From contig NZ_SCUT01000051.1 of the NCBI RefSeq assembly GCF_004297265.1, forward strand, positions 39,835-103,834: DNA of 64,000 nt, read 5' to 3'. Origin of the DNA: Reyranella sp. (GTDB taxonomy: Bacteria; Pseudomonadota; Alphaproteobacteria; Reyranellales; Reyranellaceae). Below the pieces are notes generated by a model that made no database searches, was not told the origin of the DNA, and worked only from the letters and a program-made list of their open reading frames with translations. Below, piece after piece: positions 55,878-64,000 of the stretch; position 1 is the first letter of the stretch, and each line of letters opens with the position of its first letter. The translations under genes and the position numbers were made by a program.

Positions 55878-56267
55878 CTAGAATCTTTTGTCGACGCGTG
55901 GCCGCGCCTGCGGCATCGAACAAGAAAATGCTTCAGCCATCGCGCGCATGAACAGAAGCGGCGATCCAAGGTGCCGAGTTTGAGGGTTGGCCTTCAGATA
56001 CCCGATGAACACGTCGCGCTTCTGATTGGACGTCGATGAGTCAGGCGAGCAATCGATCTCGCGAACCTGCCCGTGCACCTGCAGAGTGTTGAGCATGTGG
56101 TCCAAGCCCCGAATGTAGAGACCACAGGCGGTGCGGCTCACGGGGTCATCCAGACTACAGATCGCCAGCAGCCCATTCCCGGTGACCGGGTCTCTCGGAT
56201 CGAAGTCCTGCGCATAGGCGGGGGCGCTCGCCACCAGGGCGGCCAGGGTCAGCAGACGCTTCATCAT
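55878..56267 (-). CDS. secreted Rap1a/Tai-like protein
   Basis: A 129-residue protein with a signal peptide (MKRLLTLAALVASAPAYAQ). Its mature part fits the Rap1a/Tai fold pattern: GNGLLAICS near the start, a conserved Cys in ACGLYIRGLDHM, then KRDVFIGYLKANPQTRHLGS and a C-terminal AMAEAFSC. The founding members are immunity proteins against type VI amidase effectors, but most relatives have no known function. GGAGG lies immediately before a double ATG (56267 and 56264). It is the last accessory gene before the virion module, with a 31-base gap. Confidence 0.65.
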   Translation of the reverse strand: MMKRLLTLAALVASAPAYAQDFDPRDPVTGNGLLAICSLDDPVSRTACGLYIRGLDHMLNTLQVHGQVREIDCSPDSSTSNQKRDVFIGYLKANPQTRHLGSPLLFMRAMAEAFSCSMPQARPRVDKRF

Positions 56268-56298
56268 CCTCCATCTGTCCCCGCGCCGCTCTTGTACC

Positions 56299-58797
56299 TC
56301 ACTGCAGCGCGCGACTGAAGTCCGGAGCCCGTGGACTCGTGCTGCCGGGCCGCCAGTAGAATGATGTCCCCTGCTCCTTGCGCGCCCGCTCCTGCATGCG
56401 CGCGAAGGCGCCGGCCGCGTCCGGATCGACCATCTTCTGCAGCGTGTCCCAGACGAGCCGGTCGGTCGCGAGCCGGGTATAGAACACCTCCGGCAGATAC
56501 TTCCGCAGCAGGTTCACCGCCTCCCGGCCGGTGTTGCTCTGCTCGCCCGCGAGCGACTGGCTGACATTGCCCCCGAAGAAGGCCCCAAGATCGAGCGCGA
56601 GCGCGGCCGTCGGCGAGAGAAGTCGCGCCGCGTCACCCGTGCTCTTGGTCGCGAACATGGCCTTGACCTGGTCGCCGATGATGCCGCCGGCACCGCCCTG
56701 AGCCGCCGCCTTGGCCCAGAAGAACGGGTTCTTGTCGGAGAACATCGGCTCGGGGTCCCGCCCTCCGGCGATGTTCTTGAGCTGCAGGGCAACCGCCCCC
56801 AGCACTGTGGCCTGGATCACGAGAGCGGCCATGTACTGGCCCCGGAACATCTGGCCTTCGCGGTCCATCAGGCTCTCGACCATCCGCCAGCCGTGCATCA
56901 GGCCGGCCGACATTGCGAAACCCTTGTATTGCAGCGCCGAGCGCATGAATTCGCCGGTCACGGTGCCGGGCCTCGTCTGCCCCATCCAGAAGGCCCGCGT
57001 AACGACGTTCGCCTCGGGGACCGCGATTCGCTGCTCGATGGCGATCGCGCCCAGCATCTTCAGGGCGGCCTCGCGTTCGGCTGCCGTGCCTTCCGTGGCG
57101 AGCCGTGCCGGGTCGATGAAGCCGCGCGCATCCTTCGCGCCGGTCCGCAGCAGGTCCCATTCCTCGGCCGTGACGCCGTAGCGCTTCAGTGTCCGGCGAT
57201 CGAGGCCCGACAGCTCGCCCATGCTCTTGCCGGCCTGGTCGAACCAATGCCCCTGGAATTCCATGCCGACGGCGTCGCGCAGGATCTGGGTGTGGTGCGC
57301 CAGCCCCTGAGCCCGCATGACAACCTCGGCCGCCCGTCCGGCGATTCGCGCCGCACCCGACAGGCCGGTTTCGAGTGAGGCACCCGTGCCCTTGCGGGAC
57401 AGCGTGTCGGAGATCGCGTCGCGCGCCGCATCGTGCAAGCCGCGCAACCCGTTCTCCAGGATGAGCCCTCGCCGCATCGCCGTCAGCCGGTCCGCCTTGT
57501 TGGCCGGGTTCAGCCCCTCGACGTAGCGCGACATGATCTTGGTCATGCTGAGACCGTTCCAGGCAGCCGTCGCCTGGGTGAAGGCGAAGTCGGTCGGCGC
57601 CGACAGGACCGCGCCCCCGAGCTGGGCCGAGGCGAGGCCGGAGCGGATGCCCTGCCCCGCCAGCGCCAGGGCATTGCTGACCGGTGTCGCGGCCTTCCCC
57701 GAGCTGTGGAAATAGATGTCCTGCAGGTTGCCCAGCCGGCGGTCGGACAGGCCGGCCTTCCGTGCCATCTGCATCAGCGTGCGCGCCGCGGCATCGGGAT
57801 CGGGCCCGAGCGTCTGGGAGAGCGCCAGATCCCGTGCCATGTGGTCGAGGTGCCGGACCATCAGCTCGCCGACCGCATCATCGCCGACGCCCAGCTCGCG
57901 GTTGAACTCCAGCCACGCCTCATCGGAGGTCCACTCAAAGGCGCGGCGGCGGCCGTAGCGATCGGCCATGGTCGCTGATCGGACCGCGCCCGGCTCGATG
58001 CTGTCGGCACCGTTGGTCGTGATGTTGCGATAGGCGCCGCTCAGGATGTCGCGCACCCTGTCGTCGTCGACGCCGGGCCGCAGCATGGCCTCGCCGTCCT
58101 GGCTCCAATCGCGCAGCGCCAGCTTGCCCTCGCGCCACCAGCCTTCCATGCGGTCGACGAAGCCGGCCTCGTCCAGCGCCTTCACCGCCAGCGGGTCGAA
58201 GTGTTGCGGCAGCCGCCAGTCCTCCAGCCGCCCAATGGGCACGCCGGCCTCGCGCATACGGGCGACCCACCATTCCATGGTCTTCGTCCACGCCTTTGCC
58301 GCATCGGTAGCAGCCTTATCGCCAACGTCGCGCCCATAGAGCGCGCGGACGGTATGCCGCGGCAGGATCGGGTTTTGTTTCAACCCGAAGCTCGTCGAGC
58401 GGACGCCCTCCAGGAAGTCCGACAGCTGGCTCTGCATCGTGGCCAGCAGCGCCATGCGGCGGCCCTCGATCGAGGCCCCTGTGCCGCCGCCTCGGATGTT
58501 CTGTCCGAACACGGTTTCGAGCCCACGAAAGAGCCCATTGCCGTGGCCGTTCGCGTCAGACCACGCGCGGTCGATAGCAAGGATGGTCTGCTGTATCTGA
58601 GCCCGGGTTGAGGTCGCCCGCTTCTCCATGGCCTTGGCGGCTTCGGTGGTGGCGAAGATGTAGGCCGCCGGGCCCGCCATGCCCCGTTCCGCCGCCAGCG
58701 CTTCGGCATCCTTCATCCGCTGCTTGTACTCGGCCGAGCCCTGTTCGGAGAGCCGGCCGGCCTTCACGGCGGCGTTCAGACAGTCGTCGATCGCCAT
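56299..58797 (-). CDS. large phage virion (internal/ejection) protein
   Basis: An 832-residue, mostly helical protein. It begins MAIDDCLNAAVKAGRLSEQG and is rich in Ala, Gly and Arg. Later there is a hydrophobic, glycine-rich zone around 640-740 (AALVIQATVLGAVALQL, QGGAGGIIGDQV). No enzymatic motif is seen. Size, position after two other large structural genes and composition fit an internal virion or DNA-ejection protein of a podovirus, analogous in order to T7 gp16 but without sequence proof. The start ATG 58797 overlaps the preceding stop (TGATG). Confidence 0.65.
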   Translation of the reverse strand: MAIDDCLNAAVKAGRLSEQGSAEYKQRMKDAEALAAERGMAGPAAYIFATTEAAKAMEKRATSTRAQIQQTILAIDRAWSDANGHGNGLFRGLETVFGQNIRGGGTGASIEGRRMALLATMQSQLSDFLEGVRSTSFGLKQNPILPRHTVRALYGRDVGDKAATDAAKAWTKTMEWWVARMREAGVPIGRLEDWRLPQHFDPLAVKALDEAGFVDRMEGWWREGKLALRDWSQDGEAMLRPGVDDDRVRDILSGAYRNITTNGADSIEPGAVRSATMADRYGRRRAFEWTSDEAWLEFNRELGVGDDAVGELMVRHLDHMARDLALSQTLGPDPDAAARTLMQMARKAGLSDRRLGNLQDIYFHSSGKAATPVSNALALAGQGIRSGLASAQLGGAVLSAPTDFAFTQATAAWNGLSMTKIMSRYVEGLNPANKADRLTAMRRGLILENGLRGLHDAARDAISDTLSRKGTGASLETGLSGAARIAGRAAEVVMRAQGLAHHTQILRDAVGMEFQGHWFDQAGKSMGELSGLDRRTLKRYGVTAEEWDLLRTGAKDARGFIDPARLATEGTAAEREAALKMLGAIAIEQRIAVPEANVVTRAFWMGQTRPGTVTGEFMRSALQYKGFAMSAGLMHGWRMVESLMDREGQMFRGQYMAALVIQATVLGAVALQLKNIAGGRDPEPMFSDKNPFFWAKAAAQGGAGGIIGDQVKAMFATKSTGDAARLLSPTAALALDLGAFFGGNVSQSLAGEQSNTGREAVNLLRKYLPEVFYTRLATDRLVWDTLQKMVDPDAAGAFARMQERARKEQGTSFYWRPGSTSPRAPDFSRALQ

Positions 58798-60659
58798 CAG
58801 AGGCTCCCCATCGCGCAACCCAGCGCGGCCTGTGCGTCCTTCGCCATACGGTCTGCATCGGCCAGCGCATCGGTTGCCGACATCGTCCGGCCGTTGATCT
58901 CGACCCGCAGGTCAGGGCTGGTCTCGACCAGGCGGGCGACTTCGGTATCGAGCGCCTTCTGTGCCTCGGGTGTGATTTCCTTCGGCGGCTCGGCAATCTG
59001 CTCAGCCGGTGGCGTGCGAGGCGGCTCGGGCGCGACCTCGCGGAGCATGCGGACCTGACGCGCGAACTCGGCCCGCTGAATGGCCGTGTCTAGATCCGCC
59101 GGTACCGTGAAGCCGAGGTCCTTGGCAATGCGCGGCCCGGTCCACGGCTGATCCGGCTTGCCCGCCCATTCGAAGCCCGGCGCAAAGGCATAGCGGTCGA
59201 GCTTGCGACGCAGGTCCGCGACCGCCTTCTCGGCCTTGGGCGCCAGCTCGTCCCGCTTCTCCTCCAGCTTGGCGATCTGCTTTTCGAGGGCGGCGGCTTC
59301 TGCGCGCTGCGCCTTCTCCGCCTGCTTCGGCAGCCGGTCGCGGGGATCGACCGAGGCCATGATCATCTCGCGCTCGTCCTCCAGCGCCTGACGCTCCCGG
59401 CGGCTCAGCGCCGGCGCCGACAGGTCGCTCTCGATCTCGCGCAGGCGCATCGCCGTGTCGGGGTCGAGCAGGTCTGCGGCGCTGGGCGTACGGGTGTTCA
59501 GTTCGTCGAGCTGCGCGCGGACCTGGGCGATCTCGGCCTGCACGCCGTCGAGCCGTTCGAACGGGCGCGGCGCGATCTCGCGGGCGAAGGTCTCCAGCTC
59601 ACGGTCCGGCAGCGCCCGGACGCGGTCCATGGCCGTTCCCAGCCCTTCGAGGCCACGGAGGCCCACCTCGTCCGGCAGGGTGCGCAGGACCGTTCCCAGC
59701 GCCGTGAAGGGCGTGTCAATCGACCGGGCGAGCCCAGAGAAGTCCGGTGCGCGGCCGCGCAGGATCGGGTCCATCGACTGCTCGACGAAGCGCTCGTGCA
59801 ACAGGGCGTCGATCCCGAGCCGGTTCTTCCCGCTGTAGAGCACGTCTCCCTCGATCGCGCGGAAGGCGTCCTTCACCTCGAGCGGCGCGTCGGCGCGGAC
59901 CTTCTCCGGCAGGCCCAGCCATTTGAGGTGCAGGGCACGAAGCCCGGCGCCGAGCCCGCCGCCGATCACCGCGGCGCCCGCGATGTTGGTCGCGATCTCC
60001 TCCCCGGTCTGGGCGCTGCCGGTCTGGCTGCGGCTGAGGAAGTCGAGTCCTTCGGCGCCAGCCTGAAGCGCGGCATTGGCCCCGGCCTGGAAGGCACCCT
60101 CTTTCAGGACATTGCCTAGAAAGGATCGCGCCACCCCGGCGGCACCGGCAACGCGCGTTGCCGGCACGAACAGGCCGACCAGGCCATGCGGCGTCGCCGT
60201 CTCCAGTCCGGCCGCCGCCAGGAAGTTCAGGAAGCCGTTGCCGGTGCCTTCGAGATCTCGCGCGCGCCCCCGTCGCCGGTCCGATTCCTCGCCGATGTGG
60301 CGATCGATGTTCTCGGGGTCGAACAGATCGTCGTTGCCTTGGGCGCGGGCCATGCGGCTGGCCTCGATGATCCTGTTGCGCCGTTCGGCCTGCACGGCCG
60401 GCTCGTTCCCGAGGCGCTGTATCTCCTCCGTCGTGACCGGCATGTAGGGATTCGGCAGGGCCTCGCCCGTCACCTTCTGTAGTTCGTCGGCCGCCCTCTG
60501 CCACATATCCCGGCGGCTGCCCTGGATCATGAAGTAGCGGTCGGGCGCGAAGGTCTCGTCGGCTGTGGCCGAGACACGCTCGCCGAGCGTGCTGGGTAGC
60601 GCCTGCAGCGGAGCGTCAGTCGTGCCCGCGGTCTTCGAGTAGAGGTCAAGCAAGCCCAT
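58797..60659 (-). CDS. large phage virion protein with coiled-coil region
   Basis: A 620-residue protein. After an N-terminal helical domain it has a glycine/alanine-rich hydrophobic segment (about 170-235, NIAGAAVIGGGLGAGLRAL) that might insert in a membrane. A long charged coiled coil follows (about 355-490, QALEDEREMIMASVDPRD and KLEEKRDELAPKAEKAVAD). The C-terminus is acidic and helical. No family is certain; the layout suits an internal virion protein. ATG 60659 is two bases from the end of the upstream gene, and the frame upstream of it is unsupported. Confidence 0.65.
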   Translation of the reverse strand: MGLLDLYSKTAGTTDAPLQALPSTLGERVSATADETFAPDRYFMIQGSRRDMWQRAADELQKVTGEALPNPYMPVTTEEIQRLGNEPAVQAERRNRIIEASRMARAQGNDDLFDPENIDRHIGEESDRRRGRARDLEGTGNGFLNFLAAAGLETATPHGLVGLFVPATRVAGAAGVARSFLGNVLKEGAFQAGANAALQAGAEGLDFLSRSQTGSAQTGEEIATNIAGAAVIGGGLGAGLRALHLKWLGLPEKVRADAPLEVKDAFRAIEGDVLYSGKNRLGIDALLHERFVEQSMDPILRGRAPDFSGLARSIDTPFTALGTVLRTLPDEVGLRGLEGLGTAMDRVRALPDRELETFAREIAPRPFERLDGVQAEIAQVRAQLDELNTRTPSAADLLDPDTAMRLREIESDLSAPALSRRERQALEDEREMIMASVDPRDRLPKQAEKAQRAEAAALEKQIAKLEEKRDELAPKAEKAVADLRRKLDRYAFAPGFEWAGKPDQPWTGPRIAKDLGFTVPADLDTAIQRAEFARQVRMLREVAPEPPRTPPAEQIAEPPKEITPEAQKALDTEVARLVETSPDLRVEINGRTMSATDALADADRMAKDAQAALGCAMGSL

Positions 60660-60660
60660 G

Positions 60661-63600
60661 CTACGGCACCAACCCTTCGGTCGGGCTCGCCGGCGCCCGG
60701 CCACGCGCACGCGTGACGGCATCGGGCAGCGGCGCCAGGCCCTCGGGGAATCGCGCCGCACGCTCGATCAGCGGGCGCAGGTCGATCTGGTACAGGGAAC
60801 CATCAGCATTCACGACGGGCCGCGCATCACCACCGGCGCGGGGATCGGGAATGCGCACGAAATACCAGCCCTCGCCGTTGCGGCCGTTGGTCAGGATGCC
60901 CCGGCGCTGGATCACGTCGGCCGTGATCGGTGTGCCCTCGAGCGTTCGTAAACCGTCGAGATCGCCGTCGCTCAGCGAGCGCAGCGCCTTGTCGATGTCG
61001 TAGGAGGTCATTCCGCGCACGGGCGGCAGGATGGCCTGGCCGTTGCGCACCACCGGCTCGCCGACCACCGCCTTGATCGCCGCATTCAGGACGTCGGTAT
61101 CGGTCTTGTCTCCTTGCTTGCCGGCGCGGTTCATCTGGTAGACGTAGACCGAGGCCACGGCATCGGCGATCACACCCATCTGGCGCGGATCCGCATCGCG
61201 TAGCAGGTTGCCGATGCGCTCTTGCAAGGCCGTTTGCCAGGCATCCGACGTCACCGCCGGCTTGCGGCTGCCATCGCCGCCGTCCTTGATGATCTTCGCG
61301 CCCTGCAGGATCTGATTGCCGATCTCGCGCGAGGCCGGGTCCTTGTCGGCATAGAAGCTGAGCGCTGCAGCATAAGAGCGGCTGAGCTGGTCGCCAGCAC
61401 CCTTGCCCGCCAGGGCCGTGGCGATGCCGGGAATGTGCTCTGCCGGAATCTGGGCCAGCGCCAGCATGGTCTTGGCCTGCTGTTCCGGCGGCGCATTCTC
61501 CAGCGTCGTCCTGATCTGGGCGATTTCCGGTTCCGTGAACGGCAGCACCTGCATGCCACCCTGCCGGCGGCTCACCTGCTCGGCATAGGCAACGCGGCCC
61601 GCGAAATCTGTTGCGGGCGGCAGCGGGCCGAGGTCGCGGCTGTAGATCGTCGAGCCCGCCTCAAGCGCGTCCTTCTCCAACGCGGCCGCCTGCTGGCGCT
61701 TCACCTTCTCCAGGGCGTCGAGCTGCTGTATCGCCGCATTGCTCTGCTCGCCGCTCTCGATGCGGTTTTTCATCTCGGCCGCCGCTTGCGAGAGCTGGGC
61801 GGCGGGAGCCTGGCCGACCGACTGCGCGCCTACCTGCGCATTGAACCAATCCTGCACCTCGCGTGCTTTGGCGAAGTCGCCCGCCGCCGCGTAAGTGTCG
61901 ACCACGCCCTTTGCCTTGTCTGTCAGCGTCTCAAGCCGCACGCCGTTGCTGCCGGCAGTCATGAGAGCGGCGAAATCCTCGCCGGCCTGTTTCGTGGCTT
62001 CGGCCCGGTCCTTCCGGCCGCCCGCGATCAGACTGTCCGCCAGTGCCTTGCTCTTTCCGGGCAGGATGGACGCGGCGACGTTCCGCATGATCTCGTCCTG
62101 CGCGCCCTTGGGAGCCGTCGCAAAGGACAGGATCGTATCCTCCATGGAGGCCTGCAGGCGTGTCGCCACAGCCTTCGACCGCTCGCCGGCCGCCTCGTAT
62201 CCGTCCGCGAGTGTCGCCAGCGTACCCTTCTTGTAGGTACCGGGCGAGGCGATCATGGCGATGGAGGTCGCCTCCAGCATGTCGTCGAGACCCTTGATCG
62301 TCGCCGAGCGGGTCGCCTCCAGCGATGAACTCTCCTTGTTGATCTTCGTGGCGATCGAAGCCTTTACGGCCGGTGGCAGGTTGGGATCGTTGAGCGCCGC
62401 ATTGACGAGCGCCGACGCATTTGCCTTGTCGGAACCCACACCCCTGTCGTTGAGAGCGGCCTGCGCGAGATCGAGCCTGCCCGTCTGCTTCGCGGGACGC
62501 AGGTAGCTGAAGGCCGCACTGTTGGCCTCCTCCAGGGTCTTCGCGCTCCGCAGCTTGGCGCCGGCCGCAGACTCCGTGGTCTCCAGCTCGCGCGCCGCAA
62601 ATTCCCGCTGAGTCTTGCGTTCGTAAGGATCGAGGTTGTTTTCCTTCGCGAACTGGAACAGCGCCTTCGATCGCGCGCCGTTCCACTGGAAGATGCCGAC
62701 GCTGTCCGATCCGTCGCGGCCGTCCTTCGGATTGACCGCCTTCGGGTTGAAGCCACTCTCGGCCTCCTCATGGCCGGCCATCACAGACGCCGCTTCGGGC
62801 GAATAGCCATTGGCTTCCCAGAATTGCCGGGCCTCGCGCCGGCCCTCGTTCGGCCGGTTCCGGGCGATCCAGTCGTCCGCGTCGACCTCGACCCGCGCCG
62901 ACTTCAACGCCGGGGCCAGTCGCATGCTGTCCTTTTCGTCCAGTCTGTCGGCAACCCTGTCATGCAGCGCCAAGGCCGACCGGACCTGACCGTTCTGCAG
63001 GCGCTGCACGATCACGGTGGCATAGACGTCGGACCGGGCTTTGGCGACCATCGCCTTTTCGGCATCGGTATCGGTCAGCCCGGCGATCTTTGCTTGCGCC
63101 TTGGCGGTGTCCTCCGCCGCCAGGGCCAGCCCGTCGATCTTCTCGACGTCGTTCCAGTCTAGGGCCGCCTGGTTGCGGATCAGCGCCTGCTTCCCCTCGG
63201 CAACGCCCTTCTGCCATTCGACGGCCTGCTGCGAGACATGCCGCGAGATTCCGCCCGTCGCCTGCTCGATCTGACCGCTCAGAATCTTGTCGAGCCGCCT
63301 CCGCTGCGTGTCGTTGGCGGCAAGACCCAGCGCTTCCTTTTTCAGCTCGAGCAGCTTGTCTGTCGCCGCCTGCGCGCCGTTGATCGCGTCCTGCCCGCGC
63401 TTGCGATAGAAGGCGTCCTTGTCGGTATAGAGCGTGAACTGCGTGCCTGACATGAAGCCGTTGGCCAGCTCCTGCACCCGGGCTTCGTTGGCCTCCTCCA
63501 TCATGGACAGGGCCATGTTCCCCGTCGTATCGGCGGCGCGCTCCAGGTAGGCGCCGGCGACACGCGCCGCCTGCGCGTTGCCCTCGGTCTGTGCCGCGTT

Positions 63601-63696
63601 GCCGAAGGCGCCCACCGGGGCATTGGCCGGCACGACGGCGGCCGGCGCCGAGCGCGCCTCGACGGTCGGCTGATTGTAGGAGCGGATGATGGCCAT
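60661..63696 (-). CDS. phage internal protein with tail-lysozyme domain
   Basis: A 1011-residue virion protein. Residues about 291-375 match the phage tail lysozyme pattern: FWEANGYSPEAASVMAGHEE, then AESGFNPKAVNPKDG, SVGIFQWNGARSKAL and an REFAARELETT segment. E313 in AESGFNP is the expected catalytic Glu. The rest is long, helical and Ala-rich with repeated charged helices, like ejection proteins that cross the envelope. The domain would cut peptidoglycan during DNA entry, as the transglycosylase of T7 gp16 does. It starts three bases after the upstream gene and ends one base before the next start. Confidence 0.75.
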   Translation of the reverse strand: MAIIRSYNQPTVEARSAPAAVVPANAPVGAFGNAAQTEGNAQAARVAGAYLERAADTTGNMALSMMEEANEARVQELANGFMSGTQFTLYTDKDAFYRKRGQDAINGAQAATDKLLELKKEALGLAANDTQRRRLDKILSGQIEQATGGISRHVSQQAVEWQKGVAEGKQALIRNQAALDWNDVEKIDGLALAAEDTAKAQAKIAGLTDTDAEKAMVAKARSDVYATVIVQRLQNGQVRSALALHDRVADRLDEKDSMRLAPALKSARVEVDADDWIARNRPNEGRREARQFWEANGYSPEAASVMAGHEEAESGFNPKAVNPKDGRDGSDSVGIFQWNGARSKALFQFAKENNLDPYERKTQREFAARELETTESAAGAKLRSAKTLEEANSAAFSYLRPAKQTGRLDLAQAALNDRGVGSDKANASALVNAALNDPNLPPAVKASIATKINKESSSLEATRSATIKGLDDMLEATSIAMIASPGTYKKGTLATLADGYEAAGERSKAVATRLQASMEDTILSFATAPKGAQDEIMRNVAASILPGKSKALADSLIAGGRKDRAEATKQAGEDFAALMTAGSNGVRLETLTDKAKGVVDTYAAAGDFAKAREVQDWFNAQVGAQSVGQAPAAQLSQAAAEMKNRIESGEQSNAAIQQLDALEKVKRQQAAALEKDALEAGSTIYSRDLGPLPPATDFAGRVAYAEQVSRRQGGMQVLPFTEPEIAQIRTTLENAPPEQQAKTMLALAQIPAEHIPGIATALAGKGAGDQLSRSYAAALSFYADKDPASREIGNQILQGAKIIKDGGDGSRKPAVTSDAWQTALQERIGNLLRDADPRQMGVIADAVASVYVYQMNRAGKQGDKTDTDVLNAAIKAVVGEPVVRNGQAILPPVRGMTSYDIDKALRSLSDGDLDGLRTLEGTPITADVIQRRGILTNGRNGEGWYFVRIPDPRAGGDARPVVNADGSLYQIDLRPLIERAARFPEGLAPLPDAVTRARGRAPASPTEGLVP

Positions 63697-63699
63697 GGG

Positions 63700-64000
63700 T
63701 TACCCGAACGTGTTGCCGTCGATGGTGCCGATGCCGCCTTTGCCGCCGAAACTGGCGTCGGGTACGTTCTGCTGAAAGCGCCGCCACTTGTCGGCCAGCG
63801 TCGAGGCGCCTGACAGCAGCGACGCGCCGGCACCCAGATAGTTCGAAGTGTAGGTCGAGTTCGCGGCACGGGTGCTTTCGAGGATCGCGGTATTGCCGTA
63901 GCCCTGCCCCTGGATCTGATAGCCGTAGGCTTCACGCGCGGCATTGGCGCGGATCGTGCGGGCGTCCAGCTCGCCGGCTGCGGCGGTGTCGCCCAGGATG
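63700..64000 (-). CDS. phage internal virion protein, gp14-like, 3' part only
   Basis: The C-terminal 99 residues of a gene cut by the window edge, ending TIDGNTFG at 63700. The stretch GELDARTIRANAAREAYGYQ is a pattern I associate with T7 gp14-like internal core proteins of alphaproteobacterial podoviruses. A glycine/serine-rich tail follows (LGAGASLLSGASTLADKW). In T7 the gp14 gene precedes the gp15 and gp16 genes, the same order as here. The identity is moderate because only the end is visible. Confidence 0.6.
   Translation of the reverse strand, partial: ILGDTAAAGELDARTIRANAAREAYGYQIQGQGYGNTAILESTRAANSTYTSNYLGAGASLLSGASTLADKWRRFQQNVPDASFGGKGGIGTIDGNTFG

Larger units (their letters stand above)
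51851..64000. mobile_element. prophage, partial (left end to window edge)
   Basis: Inferred element bounded on the left by the tRNA-Phe fragment. It contains accessory genes of mixed strand (52,082-56,267) and then a minus-strand virion module (56,299-64,000) resembling the internal-protein genes of T7-like podoviruses. Integrase, replication, packaging and capsid genes are not in the window. Whether it is intact cannot be judged; the visible virion genes are all open and tightly packed. Confidence 0.7.

Overview
The window looks like a chromosomal segment of a high-GC alphaproteobacterium. Supporting signs are the gene content, dense operons with ATGA/GTGA overlaps, GTG and TTG starts, and a Rhizobium-like phosphonate monoester hydrolase. 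The genus cannot be fixed from sequence alone; Hyphomicrobiales or Rhodospirillales are the likely orders. It ends inside what appears to be an integrated prophage.

Left part (1-20,500): a partial GH25-like lipoprotein, a Gfo/Idh/MocA oxidoreductase and a small SET-domain protein precede a c-di-GMP and cellulose block. Two GGDEF proteins and a REC-EAL protein adjoin a type I cellulose synthase operon read on the minus strand in the order bcsP-like, bcsQ, bcsA, bcsB, bcsC, bcsD, bcsZ. BcsA keeps its catalytic motifs and a PilZ domain, so the neighbouring cyclases and phosphodiesterase are plausible local regulators. An omega-aminotransferase and a divergent XRE-cupin regulator follow and share a repeated 13-bp element in their intergenic DNA.

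Middle (20,700-46,130): one long minus-strand run. Its upstream end is a UgpBAEC-type ABC importer preceded by a phosphonate/phosphodiester hydrolase and followed by an amidase. It continues into seven glucan and trehalose genes (glgE, treS-maltokinase fusion, glgB, glgX, treZ, malQ, treY) separated by at most one base or overlapping. Together these link trehalose, maltose-1-phosphate and alpha-glucan by both the TreS-GlgE and TreY-TreZ routes. A divergent LysR regulator sits at the head of the run.

Right part (46,135-51,450): a compact iron/TonB operon (DUF3649, DUF3325, exbB, exbD, tonB, fur) with a 9-bp-arm inverted repeat upstream, a Rieske oxygenase, and two small uncharacterised genes.

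From 51,851 to the window end: a 45-bp 3' fragment of a tRNA-Phe gene, oriented as expected for the distal attachment site of an element lying to its right. It is followed by accessory genes (S1/P1-type nuclease, small membrane and soluble proteins, a Rap1a/Tai-like secreted protein, an AT-richer membrane protein). Then come large phage virion genes resembling the internal or ejection proteins of T7-like podoviruses, one with a phage tail lysozyme domain. The integrase, the intact tRNA-Phe and the other phage modules would lie beyond 64,000.
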